Shown piece by piece: positions 6,583-8,178 of a stretch of 8,178 nt of DNA (within the stretch, counting starts at the first letter, position 1; each line of letters begins with the position of its first letter). The notes beneath the pieces are model-generated. The model saw only the letters and a program-made list of their open reading frames with translations, made no database searches and was not told where the DNA came from. A program made the position numbers and the translations under genes. This DNA is from Cyclobacteriaceae bacterium. Its GTDB lineage: Bacteria > Bacteroidota > Bacteroidia > Cytophagales > Cyclobacteriaceae. The DNA lies in contig DAOVVI010000049.1 in assembly GCA_030637245.1 (NCBI GenBank), forward strand, positions 1-8,178, in the 5' to 3' direction.

Positions 6583-7698
6583 ATGAGCAAAAAAGGAAGA
6601 GTTCTGGTAGCCATGAGCGGAGGGATCGATAGTTCGCTTGCAGCCGTCCTGCTCCATGAGCAAGGATACGAGGTGATAGGCATGACAATGAAAACCTGGG
6701 ATTATGCTTCCTCTGGCGCTTCAAAAAAAGAGACCGGATGTTGTAGCCTGGATTCCATAAATGACGCAAGAAGCATTGCGGTAAAGCTGGGTTTTCCTCA
6801 CTATATCCTGGATATCAGGAATGAATTTGGTGATTTTGTCATCGATTATTTCACTGACGAATATCTTGCAGGACGTACACCAAATCCATGTGTTTTGTGC
6901 AATACACATATTAAATGGGATGCATTATTAAAACGTGCTGATAAATTGGATTGTGATTATATTGCCACAGGTCACTATGCAAGGTTACGATTTGAGAATG
7001 ACAGGTATATTATATCGAAAGGTATTGATCAATTAAAGGATCAGTCCTATGCTTTATGGGGCGTATCTCAAGAAAGTTTAGGTAGAACAATTTTTCCGCT
7101 GGGAGAATTAACCAAAAAGCAAATCTATGATATGGCTGCAGAACGAGGATTTACTGAATTGGTGACAAAATCAGAATCCTATGAAATTTGCTTTGTGCCG
7201 GATAATGATTACCGGGGTTTTCTTAAAAGAAGGGTAAAAGGACTTGAAGATGAAGTGAAGGGAGGTGAATTTGTCTTGGAAGATGGCACTGTTGTTGGCA
7301 ATCATGAGGGTTATCCTTTTTATACCATCGGTCAGAGGAAAGGCTTAGGTGTTGCTTTAGGATATCCAGTATATGTCACTGAAATTCAGAAAGATAAAAA
7401 CAAGGTCGTGTTAGGAACATTTGATGAGTTGGCTAGGGACGGCATGTATGTAAATAAATTGATCATGGGAAAGTTTACATCAATTACCGAGAGAATGGAA
7501 ACGATTACAAAAGTCAGATACAATGATCCCGGACATCCTGCCGTTATTGAACAGACCGGAGATACCATGAAAGTATTTTTTGGTAATGGAGTGAATGCCA
7601 TCGCACCCGGTCAGGCCGCTGTATTTTATGAAGGAGTTGACATTATAGGAGGTGGCTGGATTTTATCTAGTTTTAGACAGAATGAGCAAAGTAATTAA
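6583..7698 (+). CDS. mnmA: tRNA-specific 2-thiouridylase MnmA
   Basis: A complete 371-residue cytoplasmic enzyme that uses ATP and a persulfide sulfur donor to convert U34 to 2-thiouridine in the Lys, Glu and Gln tRNAs. The N-terminal PP-loop is SGGIDSS (12-18), with Ile where Val is commoner. NPCVLCN (101-107) carries the catalytic Cys106 and an extra Cys103. ATGHYARL (128-135) and KDQSYALW (152-159) are family signatures. The EICFVPDNDYRGF segment (201-213) holds the second catalytic Cys203. The central TIGQRKGLGVA region (248-258) and the C-terminal beta-barrel end in GGGWI (356-360). Length matches the family. The ATG at 6583 is taken because the Met lies just before the conserved start of the PP-loop domain; no strong Shine-Dalgarno sequence is visible. 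The stop overlaps the next gene by 17 bases. All catalytic residues are present, so the enzyme is expected to be active. Confidence 0.97.
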   Translation: MSKKGRVLVAMSGGIDSSLAAVLLHEQGYEVIGMTMKTWDYASSGASKKETGCCSLDSINDARSIAVKLGFPHYILDIRNEFGDFVIDYFTDEYLAGRTPNPCVLCNTHIKWDALLKRADKLDCDYIATGHYARLRFENDRYIISKGIDQLKDQSYALWGVSQESLGRTIFPLGELTKKQIYDMAAERGFTELVTKSESYEICFVPDNDYRGFLKRRVKGLEDEVKGGEFVLEDGTVVGNHEGYPFYTIGQRKGLGVALGYPVYVTEIQKDKNKVVLGTFDELARDGMYVNKLIMGKFTSITERMETITKVRYNDPGHPAVIEQTGDTMKVFFGNGVNAIAPGQAAVFYEGVDIIGGGWILSSFRQNEQSN

Positions 7699-8178
7699 AA
7701 ATATATTTTTATTTGTTGGAATTGCCATGGTCTTCTTGCATTGTTCAGAAACCAAAGACCTTGATCCTGAAATTTTGGGGAGCAATTTTTTCCCATTAAA
7801 AACCGGGACATACAAAGTTTACCAGGTACATGGTATTCGATATAATTCTTTTATCGACAGCACAGAATTTGAGTATTTACTAAAGGAAAGTGTATTGGAT
7901 TCTTTTCAAAACCTCGAATTCGGGATTTCATTCAAAATACAACGCCTTAAGAAATATAATGATAATGATCCTTGGGTTATTGATTCAATCTGGACTGCAA
8001 GAAAAGATGATAGAACTGCAATAATGGTTGAAAATAATGTACCTATGGTCAATTTGACATTTCCTTTCAAAGAAAATAAGACCTGGGACGGAAACAAATT
8101 GAACGGTAATAGTGAAGATGAATTTCAAATGATAAATGTAAATAAACAATATGCAGATTCATTTGGTTCTTATGAAAA
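7682..8178 (+). CDS. Putative lipoprotein, 3'-truncated by window edge
   Basis: An open frame of 165 codons without a stop runs off the right edge. It begins with ATG inside the end of mnmA (17-base overlap, different frame), which suggests co-transcription and translational coupling. The N terminus MSKVIKNIFLFVGIAMVFLHC has a basic n-region and a hydrophobic core, with Cys21 as the probable lipidated residue. The lipobox is imperfect (FLHC, His before Cys). Residues after it (SETKDLDPE) are acidic, compatible with Bacteroidota surface-lipoprotein signals. The mature part begins with NFFPLKTGTYKVYQV, similar to the FPLKVGNYW-type opening of many Bacteroidota hypothetical lipoproteins, then alternates short beta-like strands with Asn/Asp-rich turns. 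No catalytic motif is recognised and the function is unknown. A link to tRNA thiolation is unlikely; the pairing is probably only operonic. Confidence 0.82.
   Translation, partial: MSKVIKNIFLFVGIAMVFLHCSETKDLDPEILGSNFFPLKTGTYKVYQVHGIRYNSFIDSTEFEYLLKESVLDSFQNLEFGISFKIQRLKKYNDNDPWVIDSIWTARKDDRTAIMVENNVPMVNLTFPFKENKTWDGNKLNGNSEDEFQMINVNKQYADSFGSYE

Noticed and set aside
6503..6769. Minus-strand frame of 88 codons across the mnmA start
   Set aside because: It is antisense to the PP-loop coding region of mnmA, with a Leu/Ser/Arg-rich composition typical of antisense shadows.

Overview
The window is a chromosomal stretch that looks like Bacteroidota (Cytophagia/Saprospiria-like; no finer call is safe). 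Four things point there. The base composition is AT-rich. Gene starts lack a clear Shine-Dalgarno sequence. Two TAnnTTTG-type promoter elements are visible. The sensor kinase, PbpC and MnmA have Bacteroidota-like signatures, for example the kinase G2 region and the MnmA ICFVPDNDYRGF segment.

Layout: (1) Positions 1-1625 (+) hold the 3' part of a membrane sensor histidine kinase whose frame is open through the left edge. (2) About 100 bases later, positions 1726-3708 (+) encode a secreted protein with three tandem Trp-containing repeats of about 75 residues and a Gly/Tyr-rich stretch. (3) A short hairpin at 3691-3724 separates it from the convergent gene at 3724-6090 (-), a complete penicillin-binding protein 1C (PbpC). 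(4) Positions 6091-6582 are a non-coding divergent region with several inverted repeats, including a GC-rich palindromic element that resembles a dispersed repeat, and a candidate promoter. (5) Positions 6583-7698 (+) encode a complete MnmA, the tRNA-U34 2-thiouridylase. (6) Overlapping its last 17 bases is the start of a putative lipoprotein gene (7682 to the right edge).

The genes do not form one pathway. Kinase and repeat protein are co-oriented and could be one envelope-sensing or envelope-structure unit. PbpC acts in peptidoglycan synthesis. MnmA is tRNA modification, with the lipoprotein probably co-transcribed behind it. I see no transposase, CRISPR array, tRNA, rRNA or phage gene. Most of the window is ordinary core genome. 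The points that deserve a second look are the repeat protein and the structured leader upstream of mnmA; neither amounts to a demonstrated new system.
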